Below are positions 6,557-15,481 of a DNA stretch of 64,000 nucleotides, piece by piece. Every line of letters starts with the position of its first letter. Within the stretch, counting starts at the first letter, position 1. The notes under the pieces are model-generated. The model was not told the DNA's origin. It was given only the letters and a program-made list of their open reading frames with translations, and searched no databases. The stretch comes from Actinoallomurus sp050942425 (GTDB lineage: Bacteria > Actinomycetota > Actinomycetes > Streptosporangiales > Streptosporangiaceae): positions 5,022,001 through 5,086,000 of the forward strand of contig NZ_CP192063.1 of the NCBI RefSeq assembly GCF_050942425.1. Reading direction: 5' to 3'. Made by a program: the position numbers and the translations under genes.

Positions 6557-9280
6557 ATGACCACCCCCGCGGAACGCTACGCCGCGCACCGGCAGCGCAT
6601 GGCGGTCTTCACGCCCGCACTGACCGAGTTCCAAAGCCTGTACGACTTCGACCTGGACTTCTTCCAGGTCGACGCCTGCCGCGCGCTGGAGGACGGCCAC
6701 GGCGTGCTGGTCGCGGCGCCCACCGGGTCGGGCAAGACCGTCGTCGGCGAGTTCGCGGTTCACCTGGCGCTGGCGGGCGGCCAGAAGTGCTTCTACACCA
6801 CCCCGATCAAGGCGCTGTCGAACCAGAAGTACGCCGACCTCGTGCGCCGGTACGGCACGGGGAAGGTCGGCCTGCTCACCGGCGACAACGCCATCAACGG
6901 TGAGGCGCCGATCGTCGTCATGACGACCGAGGTCCTGCGCAACATGCTGTACGCCGGGTCGCCGACGCTGTCGGGGCTGGCGTACGTCGTCATGGACGAG
7001 GTGCACTACCTCGCCGACCGGTTCCGGGGCGCGGTCTGGGAAGAGGTGATCATCCACCTTCCCGAGTCGGTGCGGCTGGTGGCGCTGTCGGCGACGGTCA
7101 GCAACGCCGAGGAGTTCGGCGAGTGGCTGCAGGAGGTCCGCGGCGAGACCACCGTCATCGTGGACGAGGAGCGCCCGGTGCCGCTGTGGCAGCACATGCT
7201 GGCCGGCAACCGGCTGTACGACCTGTTCGTCGACGACGATCACACGAAGGTCAACCCGGACCTGCGCCGGTTCGCGCTCGACGACCTGCGGCGCACGAGG
7301 ATCAACCAGAGCCGCCGCAGCGGCCGTCGGCGCGAAGGCCGCCCCGAGCGTTACCGGCCGCCGTCGCGCGCCGACGTCATCGACCGGCTCGACCGCGCCG
7401 GGCTGCTGCCCGCGATCACCTTCATCTTCAGCCGCGCCGGCTGCGACGCGGCGGTCGAGCAGTGCATGTACTCCAGGCTGCGGCTCACCACGAAGGAGGA
7501 GGCCGAGCAGATCCGAGCGCACGTCGAGACGCGCACCGCCGACATCCCGCGGGCCGACCTGGAGGTCCTCGGCTACGGCACGTGGCTCGCCGGGCTGGAG
7601 CGGGGCCTGGCCGCCCACCACGCGGGCATGCTGCCGACGTTCAAGGAGATCGTCGAGGAGCTGTTCACCGAAGGGCTGATCAAGGCGGTCTTCGCGACCG
7701 AGACCCTGGCGCTGGGCATCAACATGCCCGCCCGCACCGTCGTGATCGAGCGCCTCGTCAAGTGGAACGGCGAGATGCACGCCGACCTGACCCCCGGCGA
7801 GTACACCCAGCTCACCGGGCGGGCCGGGCGGCGCGGCATCGACGTGGAGGGCCACGCCGTCGTCCTGTGGGCGCCCGGCATCGACCCGGCGTCGGTGGCC
7901 GGCCTGGCCGGCACGCGCACCTACCCGCTGAACTCCAGCTTCCGCCCGTCGTACAACATGGCCGTGAACCTCGTCGGCCAGGTCGGCCGCGAACGCGCCC
8001 GTACCCTCCTGGAGGAGTCCTTCGCGCAGTTCCAGGCCGACCGTGCCGTCGTCGGGCTCGCCAAGCAGCTGCACCGCAACGAGGAGGCCCTCGAGGGCTA
8101 CCTGGAGGCGGCGACCTGCGACAAGGGCGACTTCATGGCGTACGCCCGCCTGCGGCAGCGCCTGACCGAACGCGAGCGGGAGCTGGCCCGGGAGCGGTCG
8201 GGCGTCCGGCGGGCGGAGGCCGCGCGCTCCCTGGAACGCCTGCGTTTCGGGGACGTCATCATGGTCCCGCACGGCCGGTTCGCCGGTGCGGCGGTGGTCC
8301 TGGAGCCGGGGGCCGGGAAGCGCTCCGACGACCCGTCCCCGCTGGTCCTCACCATCAACCGGCAGGTCAAGCAGCTGGCGCTGGCCGACTTCCGGGGGCC
8401 GGTGGAGCCGGTGGACCGCATCAAGATCCCGCAGTGGTTCAGTCGCAGGTCGGCGCAGCACCGCCGCGACCTGGCCTCGACGCTGCGCAACAAGACGGCG
8501 CACCTCGACAAGCCTCGTCCGCAGAAGCACCCGGACTCCACGCGCGAGGACCCGGAGATCACCGACCTGCGGCGGCGGCTGCGTGAGCACTCCTGCCACG
8601 GCTGCGCCGACCGGGAGGACCACGCACGCTGGGGCGAGCGCTACTTCCGGCTGGAGAAGGAGACGGCGGCGCTGCGCCGCCGCGTCGAGGGCCGCTCGCA
8701 GGTGATCTCCCGGACCTTCGACCGGGTCTGCGCCGTGCTCGAGCAACTCGGTTACCTCGACGGCGAGCGGGTCACCGACGAGGGCCGCAGGCTCGGGCGC
8801 ATCTACACCGAGCTGGACCTGCTCACGGCGGAGTCCCTGCGCGCCGGCCTCTTCGACGACCTGGGGCCCGCGCAGCTCGCCGCGGTCGTGTCGGCGCTGG
8901 TGTACGAGTCCCGGCAGCCGGAGGACGGGCGGGCGCCCCGCGTGCCCAGCGGCCCCGTACGGGAGGTGCTCACCGAGATGATCCGGCTGTGGGGTGAGCT
9001 GCAGGAGATCGAGAAGGACCATCGGGTCGCGTTCCTGCGCGAGCCGGACCTGGGCTTCGCCTGGGCGGCGCACCGGTGGGCGAGCGGTGATCAGCTGGAC
9101 GCCGTGCTGGCCGACGCCGACCTGACGGCCGGTGACTTCGTCCGCTGGATGAAGCAGCTGCTGGACATGCTCGGGCAGGTCGCGGACGCCGCCCCGTCCG
9201 GCAGCCCGGTGCGTCGCGTCGCAGGCCGGGCCATGGACGCGATCCGGCGCGGCGTCGTGGCCTACTCCTCCGTCGGCTGA
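6557..9280 (+). CDS. helY: DEVH-box RNA/DNA helicase HelY (Ski2/Mtr4-like)
   Basis: 907 residues. Walker A APTGSGKT at about 55-62, DEVH box at 147-150, SATVSN (motif III), TLALGINMPARTVV and the QLTGRAGRRGID motif VI. A C-terminal DSHCT-like domain (about 740-905) is typical of Ski2/Mtr4 helicases. A four-cysteine-type segment (HSCHGCADREDH, near 680) precedes it. HelY unwinds nucleic acids using ATP. It follows tatC as in Mycobacterium tuberculosis (tatA-tatC-helY). Confidence 0.93.
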   Translation: MTTPAERYAAHRQRMAVFTPALTEFQSLYDFDLDFFQVDACRALEDGHGVLVAAPTGSGKTVVGEFAVHLALAGGQKCFYTTPIKALSNQKYADLVRRYGTGKVGLLTGDNAINGEAPIVVMTTEVLRNMLYAGSPTLSGLAYVVMDEVHYLADRFRGAVWEEVIIHLPESVRLVALSATVSNAEEFGEWLQEVRGETTVIVDEERPVPLWQHMLAGNRLYDLFVDDDHTKVNPDLRRFALDDLRRTRINQSRRSGRRREGRPERYRPPSRADVIDRLDRAGLLPAITFIFSRAGCDAAVEQCMYSRLRLTTKEEAEQIRAHVETRTADIPRADLEVLGYGTWLAGLERGLAAHHAGMLPTFKEIVEELFTEGLIKAVFATETLALGINMPARTVVIERLVKWNGEMHADLTPGEYTQLTGRAGRRGIDVEGHAVVLWAPGIDPASVAGLAGTRTYPLNSSFRPSYNMAVNLVGQVGRERARTLLEESFAQFQADRAVVGLAKQLHRNEEALEGYLEAATCDKGDFMAYARLRQRLTERERELARERSGVRRAEAARSLERLRFGDVIMVPHGRFAGAAVVLEPGAGKRSDDPSPLVLTINRQVKQLALADFRGPVEPVDRIKIPQWFSRRSAQHRRDLASTLRNKTAHLDKPRPQKHPDSTREDPEITDLRRRLREHSCHGCADREDHARWGERYFRLEKETAALRRRVEGRSQVISRTFDRVCAVLEQLGYLDGERVTDEGRRLGRIYTELDLLTAESLRAGLFDDLGPAQLAAVVSALVYESRQPEDGRAPRVPSGPVREVLTEMIRLWGELQEIEKDHRVAFLREPDLGFAWAAHRWASGDQLDAVLADADLTAGDFVRWMKQLLDMLGQVADAAPSGSPVRRVAGRAMDAIRRGVVAYSSVG

Positions 9281-9382
9281 GTCCGCGGGGACGGCCGGGC
9301 CCGTCCGGTCCGCCGCGGCGGGCGGGGTGCCGCGACGACATGTTGCGGTGCATCCGGCTCGGCCGCCCGGCCCGGTCCGCCG

Positions 9383-9400
9383 CGCCGGGCGCGCCCGGCG
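9383..9400. terminator. GC-rich palindrome between convergent genes
   Basis: Perfect 18-bp palindrome (CGCCGGGCG followed by CGCCCGGCG), with a second short dyad just downstream (GGGCCG/CGGCCC). It lies between the ends of helY and the minus-strand solute-binding gene. There is no T-run, so termination is only likely. Confidence 0.45.
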
Positions 9401-9447
9401 GGCCGCGGCGGCGGCCCGCTCCGGTCCGCTCGGCTCAACCGCTCGGC

Positions 9448-10815
9448 TCAGCCGCACGGCCGGCGCGGGTCGGCGCGGACCGGCCGTCCGGAGTACGCCG
9501 CGCGGAGCAGCCGGGCGAAGGCGGCGTAGTCCACATTTTCTGCCTCGAACGCGGCGGCGCGGAAGCAACGCCGGAAGACCTCGCTGAACACCTGGTAGGC
9601 CGGGGTCACCGGGCGCGGACGCGCTTTCGCGATCGCCTGCCGGATCTGGGCGGCGAGCTGGGCGAGATCGGCCTGCCCGATCTGCTGTTCGCTCGGGGAG
9701 GACCTGGGGCAGGGCCGGGGCGTCTGGTACGCCGACTCCCGGGTCGGCGCGAACCCTCCGCAGGCGAACAGCTCGGCCTGCGCGTTCCGGTCGGTGAGGT
9801 ACTCGACGAGACGGCGGGCCTGGTCCTGTTTCTTGCCGAAGGCCGAGATGGCGAGGTTCTGGCCGCCGAGCACGCTCGAGCCGGGCAGCGGTGACACCCC
9901 GAATCTCAGCCGGCCGCCGCCGCGCATCCGCGGGTCGGCGGCCAGCACCCGGAAGGCGTACGGCCAGTTGCGCATGAAGGCGGTCTTGCGGTCCTCGAAC
10001 GCCTGGATGCTCGAGGCCTCGGTCGCGTCGGCCGCGGTGGGGCCGACGCCCCGCCCCCGCAGTTCGGTGTGGAGGGCGGCCAGCGCGGCCCGGATCTGCG
10101 TCGCGTACGCGTCGACGACCACCCGGTCGTCGTCGACGACGTCACCGCCGAACCCCCAGATGAGCTCCAAGGCGTTCACGGTGCCGCCTTCGTAGTCGGC
10201 GAGCTGAAGGGAGTAGCCGGCCTCGAAGCCGCGCGCCTCGGCCGCTTCGGCGGCCTGGCCGAGCAGGTCGGGCAGGCCCACGGGCGGCTGCCGCCGGGCG
10301 TCGTTCCAGTAGTACAGCAGGCCGACGTCGGCGTTGACCGGCAGCGCGTACACCGTGCCGTGCCAGGTCACCGACTGCCGCAGCTCCGGCAGGAAGTCCG
10401 GATCCCAGCCGTGCGGCAGCGGGAACGGGACGATCGCCTTCCTCTCGGCGAACTCGGCCGTCCAGGGCGCGTCGAGTTCGAGCACGTCGTAGTCGCAGCC
10501 GTGCGCCTCCGAGGTCGCCGCGAGCTGCGCGCGCTGCAGGTCGGCGAGGCCGGAGATCTCCACGAGCCGCGCCTGCAGGTCGGGGTCGTCCTGGTGTTGC
10601 GCGTTCCACTCTCGGATGAGCGCCTGGCGTTCGCTCGAGGCGCTGACGTCCGTGCCGCCGGCCACCACGAGGCCGGTGTGCCCCGGGCAGGGGGTACGGC
10701 CGGCCGAGTCGCTCCACGGCGCCAGCGGCACCAGGACGGCCAGCACGCCGAACACCACGCCGGCGAGCATCGCGGTCCGGTGATTCCGGAGATGGCGTCC
10801 CAGCATCCGTCTCAT
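9448..10815 (-). CDS. Extracellular solute-binding protein (ABC family 1-like)
   Basis: 455 residues. The N-terminus has a basic stretch and one hydrophobic helix (about 13-32, RTAMLAGVVFGVLAVLVPLAPW), so it is a membrane-anchored or secreted protein without a clear lipobox. The rest follows type 1 binding proteins: ALIREWNAQHQDDPDLQARLVEIS, GCDYDVLELDAPWTAEFAE, YALPVNADVGLLYYWNDA, FEDRKTAFMRNWPYAF and GGQNLAISAFGKKQDQARRLVEYLTD. The start ATG overlaps the stop of the upstream VWA gene (ATGA), so the two are translationally coupled. No ABC permease or ATPase gene is nearby. That suggests a role other than simple transport, such as sensing or complex assembly; this is inference. Confidence 0.8.
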   Translation of the reverse strand: MRRMLGRHLRNHRTAMLAGVVFGVLAVLVPLAPWSDSAGRTPCPGHTGLVVAGGTDVSASSERQALIREWNAQHQDDPDLQARLVEISGLADLQRAQLAATSEAHGCDYDVLELDAPWTAEFAERKAIVPFPLPHGWDPDFLPELRQSVTWHGTVYALPVNADVGLLYYWNDARRQPPVGLPDLLGQAAEAAEARGFEAGYSLQLADYEGGTVNALELIWGFGGDVVDDDRVVVDAYATQIRAALAALHTELRGRGVGPTAADATEASSIQAFEDRKTAFMRNWPYAFRVLAADPRMRGGGRLRFGVSPLPGSSVLGGQNLAISAFGKKQDQARRLVEYLTDRNAQAELFACGGFAPTRESAYQTPRPCPRSSPSEQQIGQADLAQLAAQIRQAIAKARPRPVTPAYQVFSEVFRRCFRAAAFEAENVDYAAFARLLRAAYSGRPVRADPRRPCG

Positions 10816-12761
10816 CCCCCGCCAGACTGCGTCGTGAGGTCGAAGACCGACGTCACCACGTCGCTCGGCTCCCGATCGCCGGCGTCCACGCATCGTACGG
10901 ACGCTCCCAGGGCCTTGATCGCCGCCGATCCGGCACAGGTGTCGGTGCCGGTCAGAACGACGACCGGGCGGGTCCTCAGCGCGCGTTTCAGGGCCGCGGC
11001 GCGGGCCCGGGGGTCGGCCGCCTCGGATCCGCCGTCGGTGAAGACCACGACGGCCGCCTGCGGGTAGGCGGCGACCCGGGCGGCCGCGCCGCCGATCGCG
11101 TCGTAGAGCGGAATGTCGCTGCCCTGCGGCGTCAGGCCGTCGAGCGCGGTGCCGATCGCGCCGCGGGGACCCGGGGGAGCCGCCGGACGGATCGGGGGCT
11201 GCCCCTGAATACGGGAGAAGGCGTCGAGTTCGACCGTGTCGGTGTCGTGGACGGCGGTCTGTGCTGCGGTCCGGGCGACCTGGACGGCGTAGGTGAACCG
11301 GGAGCCGCCCTGTGAACGGCCGCCGCTCATCGAGCCCGACACGTCGAGGGCCATGGCGATGTGCAGGGGAGGCCGGACCTGGGCGAACCGGGACAGCGCG
11401 TCGTCGATCTCCGCCCGTCGGTAGGGCCGGACGGCGACCCGCGGCCTCGGGCCGAGGTAGAGACGGCCGTCGCTGGAGTCGGCGGTGCCCGCGCGGCCGG
11501 CCGTGTCGCGGAACGCCTCGCTCCGCAGCCGGCCGCGGCCGAGCCAGCGCCGGAAGTCGTCGATCTCGTGCGCCCGGCGCGCCGACGACTGGCCGTCCCA
11601 CGTGACGCGGATGAAGGGGTAGTCGAACACGCGCGCGTCCGACACCCAGTGGACGGCGAGCGGCGGACCGCCCCCACCCGGGGCCGGGCAGGTGGTGCCC
11701 AGTGCCCGGCCGTGCCCGTAGTCCTCGATCACCTGCTCGGGTGCGATCACGGCGATGCGCTCGGGCGCGACGGGCCGGCGCCGCAGCCCGCACAGTAGCG
11801 CGGCGGAGTCGCTGAGGGGCAGGTCGGCGCTGCCGAGCGCGTGCTCGGTGGCCTGCGGATCACCGAGCGCGCCGCTGGTGTACAGGTCGACGTCGGCCAG
11901 CGCGCCGATCTCCGACACGTCCGGGCTCGCGCGGTAGACGCGCTGCACGCCGTTGCGGCGGGCCGCGGCGAGGAGCTCGCCGAGGCTCGGCCGGTCGCGG
12001 CCGGCCAGCGCGTTGCGCAGGTCGTCACTGGCGGAGGCGGAGATCCCGACGACCAGCGGTGAGCTGCCGATCGACCCTTCGTCCGCCAGCCGTACACCCG
12101 GGTGGGGCGCCGCGAGGAGCCGGTCGGCCTCACCGGAGGAGGCCGGGATGAGGATGTCCGGCTGGAGGGCGCCGCGGCCGCCCTCGCCCGCCCCCGGTAC
12201 GGAGTACCAGCCGTTCTGGAAGCCGGACGCGACGTTGAGGACGCTGCCGGAGGCCGCCACGGTGATCCGCACGGGCGGGCATCGGGCCTCGGCGGTGTAC
12301 TCCGCGGCGGCCCGCGTCAGGGCCGTGAGGTTCTCCGGCGCGGTCAGCACGCGCAGGTCGATGGGCGGAGCGCACGATCCTCCGAACACCGCGGCCACCG
12401 TGCCGGTGGCGGCCCAGCCGAGCGCGGCGACCAGGGCGGCCGTCAGGCCGAACGCGAGGAGGGATCGGCCGAGCCGGGACAGCTGCCCGCCGGCGTGATC
12501 GGCCCACCCGCGGAGCCACTTGGTGATCGTGTCCTTCTCGCGGGCCAGGACCGCGAGGCCGGACAGCGAACTGGCAACGGCGATCACCCAGGTCAGCGCG
12601 ATCGAGATCTGGTCCAGATGGCGCAGGACGAGGGCCGCGCCGATGCCCGCCACGGGGATCAGGAAGACGAGGAGCTGCCACAGGTTGGTGACGACTTCCA
12701 GGACCTCACGCAGAACCTTCGACCGCCCCGGCCCACCGCCGGGCGATCGATCGCTCGTCAT
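10812..12761 (-). CDS. Membrane protein fusing a solute-binding domain and a VWA domain
   Basis: 649 residues. Three hydrophobic segments near the N-terminus (about 25-47, 53-72, 97-125) anchor it. A periplasmic-binding-like region follows (about 135-440; PDILIPASSGEADRLL, SSPLVVGISASASDDLRNAL). The C-terminal von Willebrand factor A domain (about 465-640) has an intact MIDAS motif, DVSGS at 473-477, and VVVFTDGGSEAAD further on. VWA domains bind divalent metal and mediate protein contacts. Similar substrate-binding/VWA proteins exist in Streptomyces, without known function. The gene overlaps the next solute-binding gene by ATGA. Confidence 0.8.
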   Translation of the reverse strand: MTSDRSPGGGPGRSKVLREVLEVVTNLWQLLVFLIPVAGIGAALVLRHLDQISIALTWVIAVASSLSGLAVLAREKDTITKWLRGWADHAGGQLSRLGRSLLAFGLTAALVAALGWAATGTVAAVFGGSCAPPIDLRVLTAPENLTALTRAAAEYTAEARCPPVRITVAASGSVLNVASGFQNGWYSVPGAGEGGRGALQPDILIPASSGEADRLLAAPHPGVRLADEGSIGSSPLVVGISASASDDLRNALAGRDRPSLGELLAAARRNGVQRVYRASPDVSEIGALADVDLYTSGALGDPQATEHALGSADLPLSDSAALLCGLRRRPVAPERIAVIAPEQVIEDYGHGRALGTTCPAPGGGGPPLAVHWVSDARVFDYPFIRVTWDGQSSARRAHEIDDFRRWLGRGRLRSEAFRDTAGRAGTADSSDGRLYLGPRPRVAVRPYRRAEIDDALSRFAQVRPPLHIAMALDVSGSMSGGRSQGGSRFTYAVQVARTAAQTAVHDTDTVELDAFSRIQGQPPIRPAAPPGPRGAIGTALDGLTPQGSDIPLYDAIGGAAARVAAYPQAAVVVFTDGGSEAADPRARAAALKRALRTRPVVVLTGTDTCAGSAAIKALGASVRCVDAGDREPSDVVTSVFDLTTQSGGG

Positions 12762-12971
12762 CTGGGAGTGACGCTCCCCTCAGCGCGGGGGGTTACTCGG
12801 GGTGATGAAGTGTAACCGCCCTGGTCCCCGGGCTGTGTGGCATATGACGCACAGGCTTCGCGGGCCGCGCGGCAGGACACGCGTCGCGGCCGTCATGCCT
12901 ACCGCGCGTACGGCGACACCCGCGCGCCGCAGCTGCGCGCGGCGGCATCCGCCGACCGTACGCGCGCCGGC

Positions 12972-13715
12972 TCAGCCGTCGTCGTCGCGCTCGGCGATGT
13001 CGTGCAGCGCCTCCGGACGCAGGATCACGATGCGCATCCGGCGGGTCACCACGATCCCCTCCCGGCGCCAGACGGTCAGCGCCCGCGCGACCGTCTCCCG
13101 GGCCCGGCCGATCATGGTGGCGAGCTCCTGCTGGGTGAGGGGCAGCGGCAGGGTGACGGACCCGCCCGGGCCCGGCACGCCGTAGCGCTCGGCCAGGTCC
13201 AGCAGGAGCAGGGCGAGCAGCTTCGGGCCGCTCGTCCCGACCTGTGAGGTCATCCGCCGGTCGGCGTCGTCCATCCGCCCGACCATCACCCGCGCGAGGA
13301 CCTGCGCCGCGTGCGCGTGACTGTTGAGGAAGGCGGCGAACTGCTCGGCCGGGATCGCGAGCGCGCGGACCTTGCCCAGCGCCTTCACGTTCGCCGACCG
13401 CGGCCGGCCGTTCAGCCAGCCGCTCTCGCCGATCGTGTCCGACGGACCACGGATGGCGAGCATGACCTCCTGACCGTCCGCCCGCCCGGCGGTCACCTTC
13501 ACCCAGCCGTCCAAGATGATCAGGACGTGATCGGGATCGGCGCCCTGGCTGCACAGCAGCGTTCCGGGCGCATACTCACGAGTCCGACCCGCCGTACGCA
13601 ACGCGGCACGTTCGGACTCCTGCAACGCCTGCCAAAAACCGTTCCTGTTCGCGAGGATCTCCTGCACCCGATCTCCGTCTGCCCGTGACGGCAGAGGTTC
13701 GCTATTGAACCTCAT
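12972..13715 (-). CDS. Crp/Fnr family transcriptional regulator
   Basis: 247 residues from ATG 13715. Cyclic-nucleotide-binding-like domain (about 30-145: YAPGTLLCSQGADPDHVLIILDGWVKV, DTIGESGWLNGRPRSANVKAL), then a dimer helix and a winged helix with the Crp-type recognition segment LTQQELATMIGRARETVARALT. It should bind DNA as a dimer in response to a small effector. The canonical cAMP-contact arginine motif (RSA) is seen as GRPRSANV, so a cyclic nucleotide ligand is possible. The start is uncertain: GGAGG lies only two bases before ATG 13715, and an ATG at 13772 is in frame. It is downstream of the small membrane protein on the same strand. Confidence 0.85.
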   Translation of the reverse strand: MRFNSEPLPSRADGDRVQEILANRNGFWQALQESERAALRTAGRTREYAPGTLLCSQGADPDHVLIILDGWVKVTAGRADGQEVMLAIRGPSDTIGESGWLNGRPRSANVKALGKVRALAIPAEQFAAFLNSHAHAAQVLARVMVGRMDDADRRMTSQVGTSGPKLLALLLLDLAERYGVPGPGGSVTLPLPLTQQELATMIGRARETVARALTVWRREGIVVTRRMRIVILRPEALHDIAERDDDG

Positions 13716-13825
13716 TACCTCCAGTGGACCCAATAAAGGGGAAATCTGTCTAGTGGTCGGCACCCGGGTCATGGGGAAGGGGAGCGGAGTTTCCACGCCC
13801 GGATGCCGGCCGGTCCGTGTCGCCC

Positions 13826-14326
13826 TCAGTGACCGAAGGCCGCCGCCGTCGCGGCGGCGCTCCAGGCGAGGAACGCGGCCCCTGAGACGTATGCCCAGGC
13901 CAGGGCCTTCCGGGTGAGGATCGAACGGTGGCGGGTGGCGGCGGTCAGTAGCCGCAGTTGCCGGAACGCCGGGGCGGCGAACTCCGGCATGTCCGGCGGG
14001 GTGATCGCGATGAAGCGATGGAAGTCCTCCTGGGCCCCGGCGGTGACGGCGTGGGCGCGCGCCAGGAGCAGCAGGACGTACGCCAGGCCGACGGCGACGG
14101 GGAGGAGCGCGGCCAGCAGCGCGCGGCCCGGGGTGGATCCGTAGAGTGCCTCGATCGTGCGCCACTGCAGCACCAGGCCCATGGCGCTCGTCGTGACCGT
14201 CCACCCGGCGAAGGCCGTGGCGTGGTTCGAGCGCTGCGTCATGGCGAACATCTCCGTCACGGTCGCGAACGCCGCCTCATCGTCTCCAGGCGAGACCGGC
14301 GTCCTGCGGCTGAGGGTGGGCGTCAT
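13826..14326 (-). CDS. Small three-span membrane protein, function unknown
   Basis: 166 residues from ATG 14326, which has AGGAGG ten bases upstream. A soluble N-terminal helix (DDEAAFATVTEMFAMTQRSN) precedes a first span (ATAFAGWTVTTSAMGLVL). A second span follows (about 79-100, ALLAALLPVAVGLAYVLLLL). A cytoplasmic stretch (RFIAITPPDMPEFAAPAF) leads to a final span near the C-terminus (ALAWAYVSGAAFLAWSAAATAAA). The layout recalls DUF5706/Pycsar-type effector proteins, but I see no decisive motif. It precedes the Crp/Fnr gene by 110 bp in the same direction, so they may form a unit. Confidence 0.6.
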   Translation of the reverse strand: MTPTLSRRTPVSPGDDEAAFATVTEMFAMTQRSNHATAFAGWTVTTSAMGLVLQWRTIEALYGSTPGRALLAALLPVAVGLAYVLLLLARAHAVTAGAQEDFHRFIAITPPDMPEFAAPAFRQLRLLTAATRHRSILTRKALAWAYVSGAAFLAWSAAATAAAFGH

Positions 14327-14356
14327 GGGCAGCCTTCCTCCTGTCAGGATTGCAAC

Positions 14357-14379
14357 TTTCACTGACCCTGTCACTGAAA
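14357..14379. promoter_or_regulatory. Dyad upstream of the membrane-protein/Crp unit
   Basis: TTTCACTGAC, then CCT, then GTCACTGAAA: ten-base arms that pair at nine positions, centred 42 bp before the start codon at 14326. The inner TGAC-N3-GTCA is compatible with a Crp/Fnr-type or other dimeric regulator site. Confidence 0.45.
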
Positions 14380-14532
14380 TGAGAACGCTGCAGATGCCGC
14401 GGTAGTGCGCCAAATGACGCTTTTGCTGCAAACAGTCACCCGCTGGTCACATGACGGGACCAAGAGGTTTCAAACCCACCCGCTGGGAAACGGCGAAAGG
14501 TCGGTCCGAGCGCTGAGAACCGCCGGGGAGGG

Positions 14533-15441
14533 TCAGCCGGCGGCGACCGCGGCCAGGAGCCGGTTGACCGGGCTGTCGAGGCTCCAGCGCTCGCTCAGCG
14601 CGACGAGGCGCTCCGGATCGCGCGGCGTGCGCGGCACCTCCGCGTCGAACGCCGGAATGGGGATCCGTGTTTCGACCCTGACCACCGTCCGCGCCGCCGC
14701 GAGATAGTCCCGTGCCTTCTCCAGCTTCAGCCGGCTCCCTGCGGGGAAACCCGACGTCTCGCCCTCGTCGAGGGCGCGCTCGATCCCCTCCAGGTCACCG
14801 AACCGGGTGATCAGCGCCGCGGCGGTCTTGTCGCCCACGCCCGGAACGCCGGGCAGCCCGTCGCTCGGGTCGCCGCGCAACGTGGCGTAGTCGGCGTAGG
14901 CGCGGCCGGGAATGCCGTACTTCGCGGTGACCTCGGCCTCGTCGACGATCTGCAGGGCCTTGATCCCACGCGCCGTGTAGAGCACCCGCACGGGCTTGTC
15001 GTCGCGGACGAGCTGGAACAGGTCGCGGTCGCCGGTGACGACGTCCACCTCGCCGTCGTGCACGGTGGCCAGCGTGCCGATGACGTCGTCGGCCTCGTAA
15101 CCGGGAGCGCCGACCCGGGCGATCCCGAAGGCGTCGAGGACCTCCTCGATCACCGGGACCTGGGTCGCGAGCGCGTCCGGCGTCTGGTCGCCGCCGTCCG
15201 GACCCACCCGGTGCGCCTTGTAGGACGGCAGCGCCTCCACCCGGAACGCCGGCCGCCAATCCGCGTCCATGCACGCCACGAGGGAGTGCGGCGCGCGGTC
15301 CCGGACGAGGCGCGCGATCATGTCGAGGAGCCCGCGTACGGCGTTGACCGGCGTGCCATCGGACGCGGTCACCGACTCGGGGACCCCGAAGAACGCGCGG
15401 AAGTACAGCGACGGCGTGTCGAGCAGCATGAGTCCACCCAC
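14533..15441 (-). CDS. 5'-3' exonuclease / flap endonuclease-like protein
   Basis: 302 residues, starting at GTG 15441 or ATG 15429. It is a stand-alone version of the DNA polymerase I 5' nuclease domain. Acidic metal ligands are visible in LLDTPSLYFRAFFG, ACMDADWRPAFR (with SYKAHR after it), GYEADDVIGTLA and DVVTGDRDLFQLV. The helix-hairpin-helix DNA-binding part reads PSDGLPGVPGVGDKTAAALI. Such nucleases cut 5' flaps during repair and lagging-strand processing. In M. tuberculosis a homologous gene (Rv2090) also lies near helY. Confidence 0.9.
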   Translation of the reverse strand: MGGLMLLDTPSLYFRAFFGVPESVTASDGTPVNAVRGLLDMIARLVRDRAPHSLVACMDADWRPAFRVEALPSYKAHRVGPDGGDQTPDALATQVPVIEEVLDAFGIARVGAPGYEADDVIGTLATVHDGEVDVVTGDRDLFQLVRDDKPVRVLYTARGIKALQIVDEAEVTAKYGIPGRAYADYATLRGDPSDGLPGVPGVGDKTAAALITRFGDLEGIERALDEGETSGFPAGSRLKLEKARDYLAAARTVVRVETRIPIPAFDAEVPRTPRDPERLVALSERWSLDSPVNRLLAAVAAG

Positions 15442-15481
15442 GCCGCCATCCTCTCAGCTTCGCGCCGTGGCCCGCCGCGGG

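Noticed and set aside
6488..9568. A 1026-codon open frame on the minus strand opposite helY
   Set aside because: It is the antisense of a high-GC gene with clear helicase motifs, and its translation is Arg/Gly/Pro/Ala-rich with no domain.
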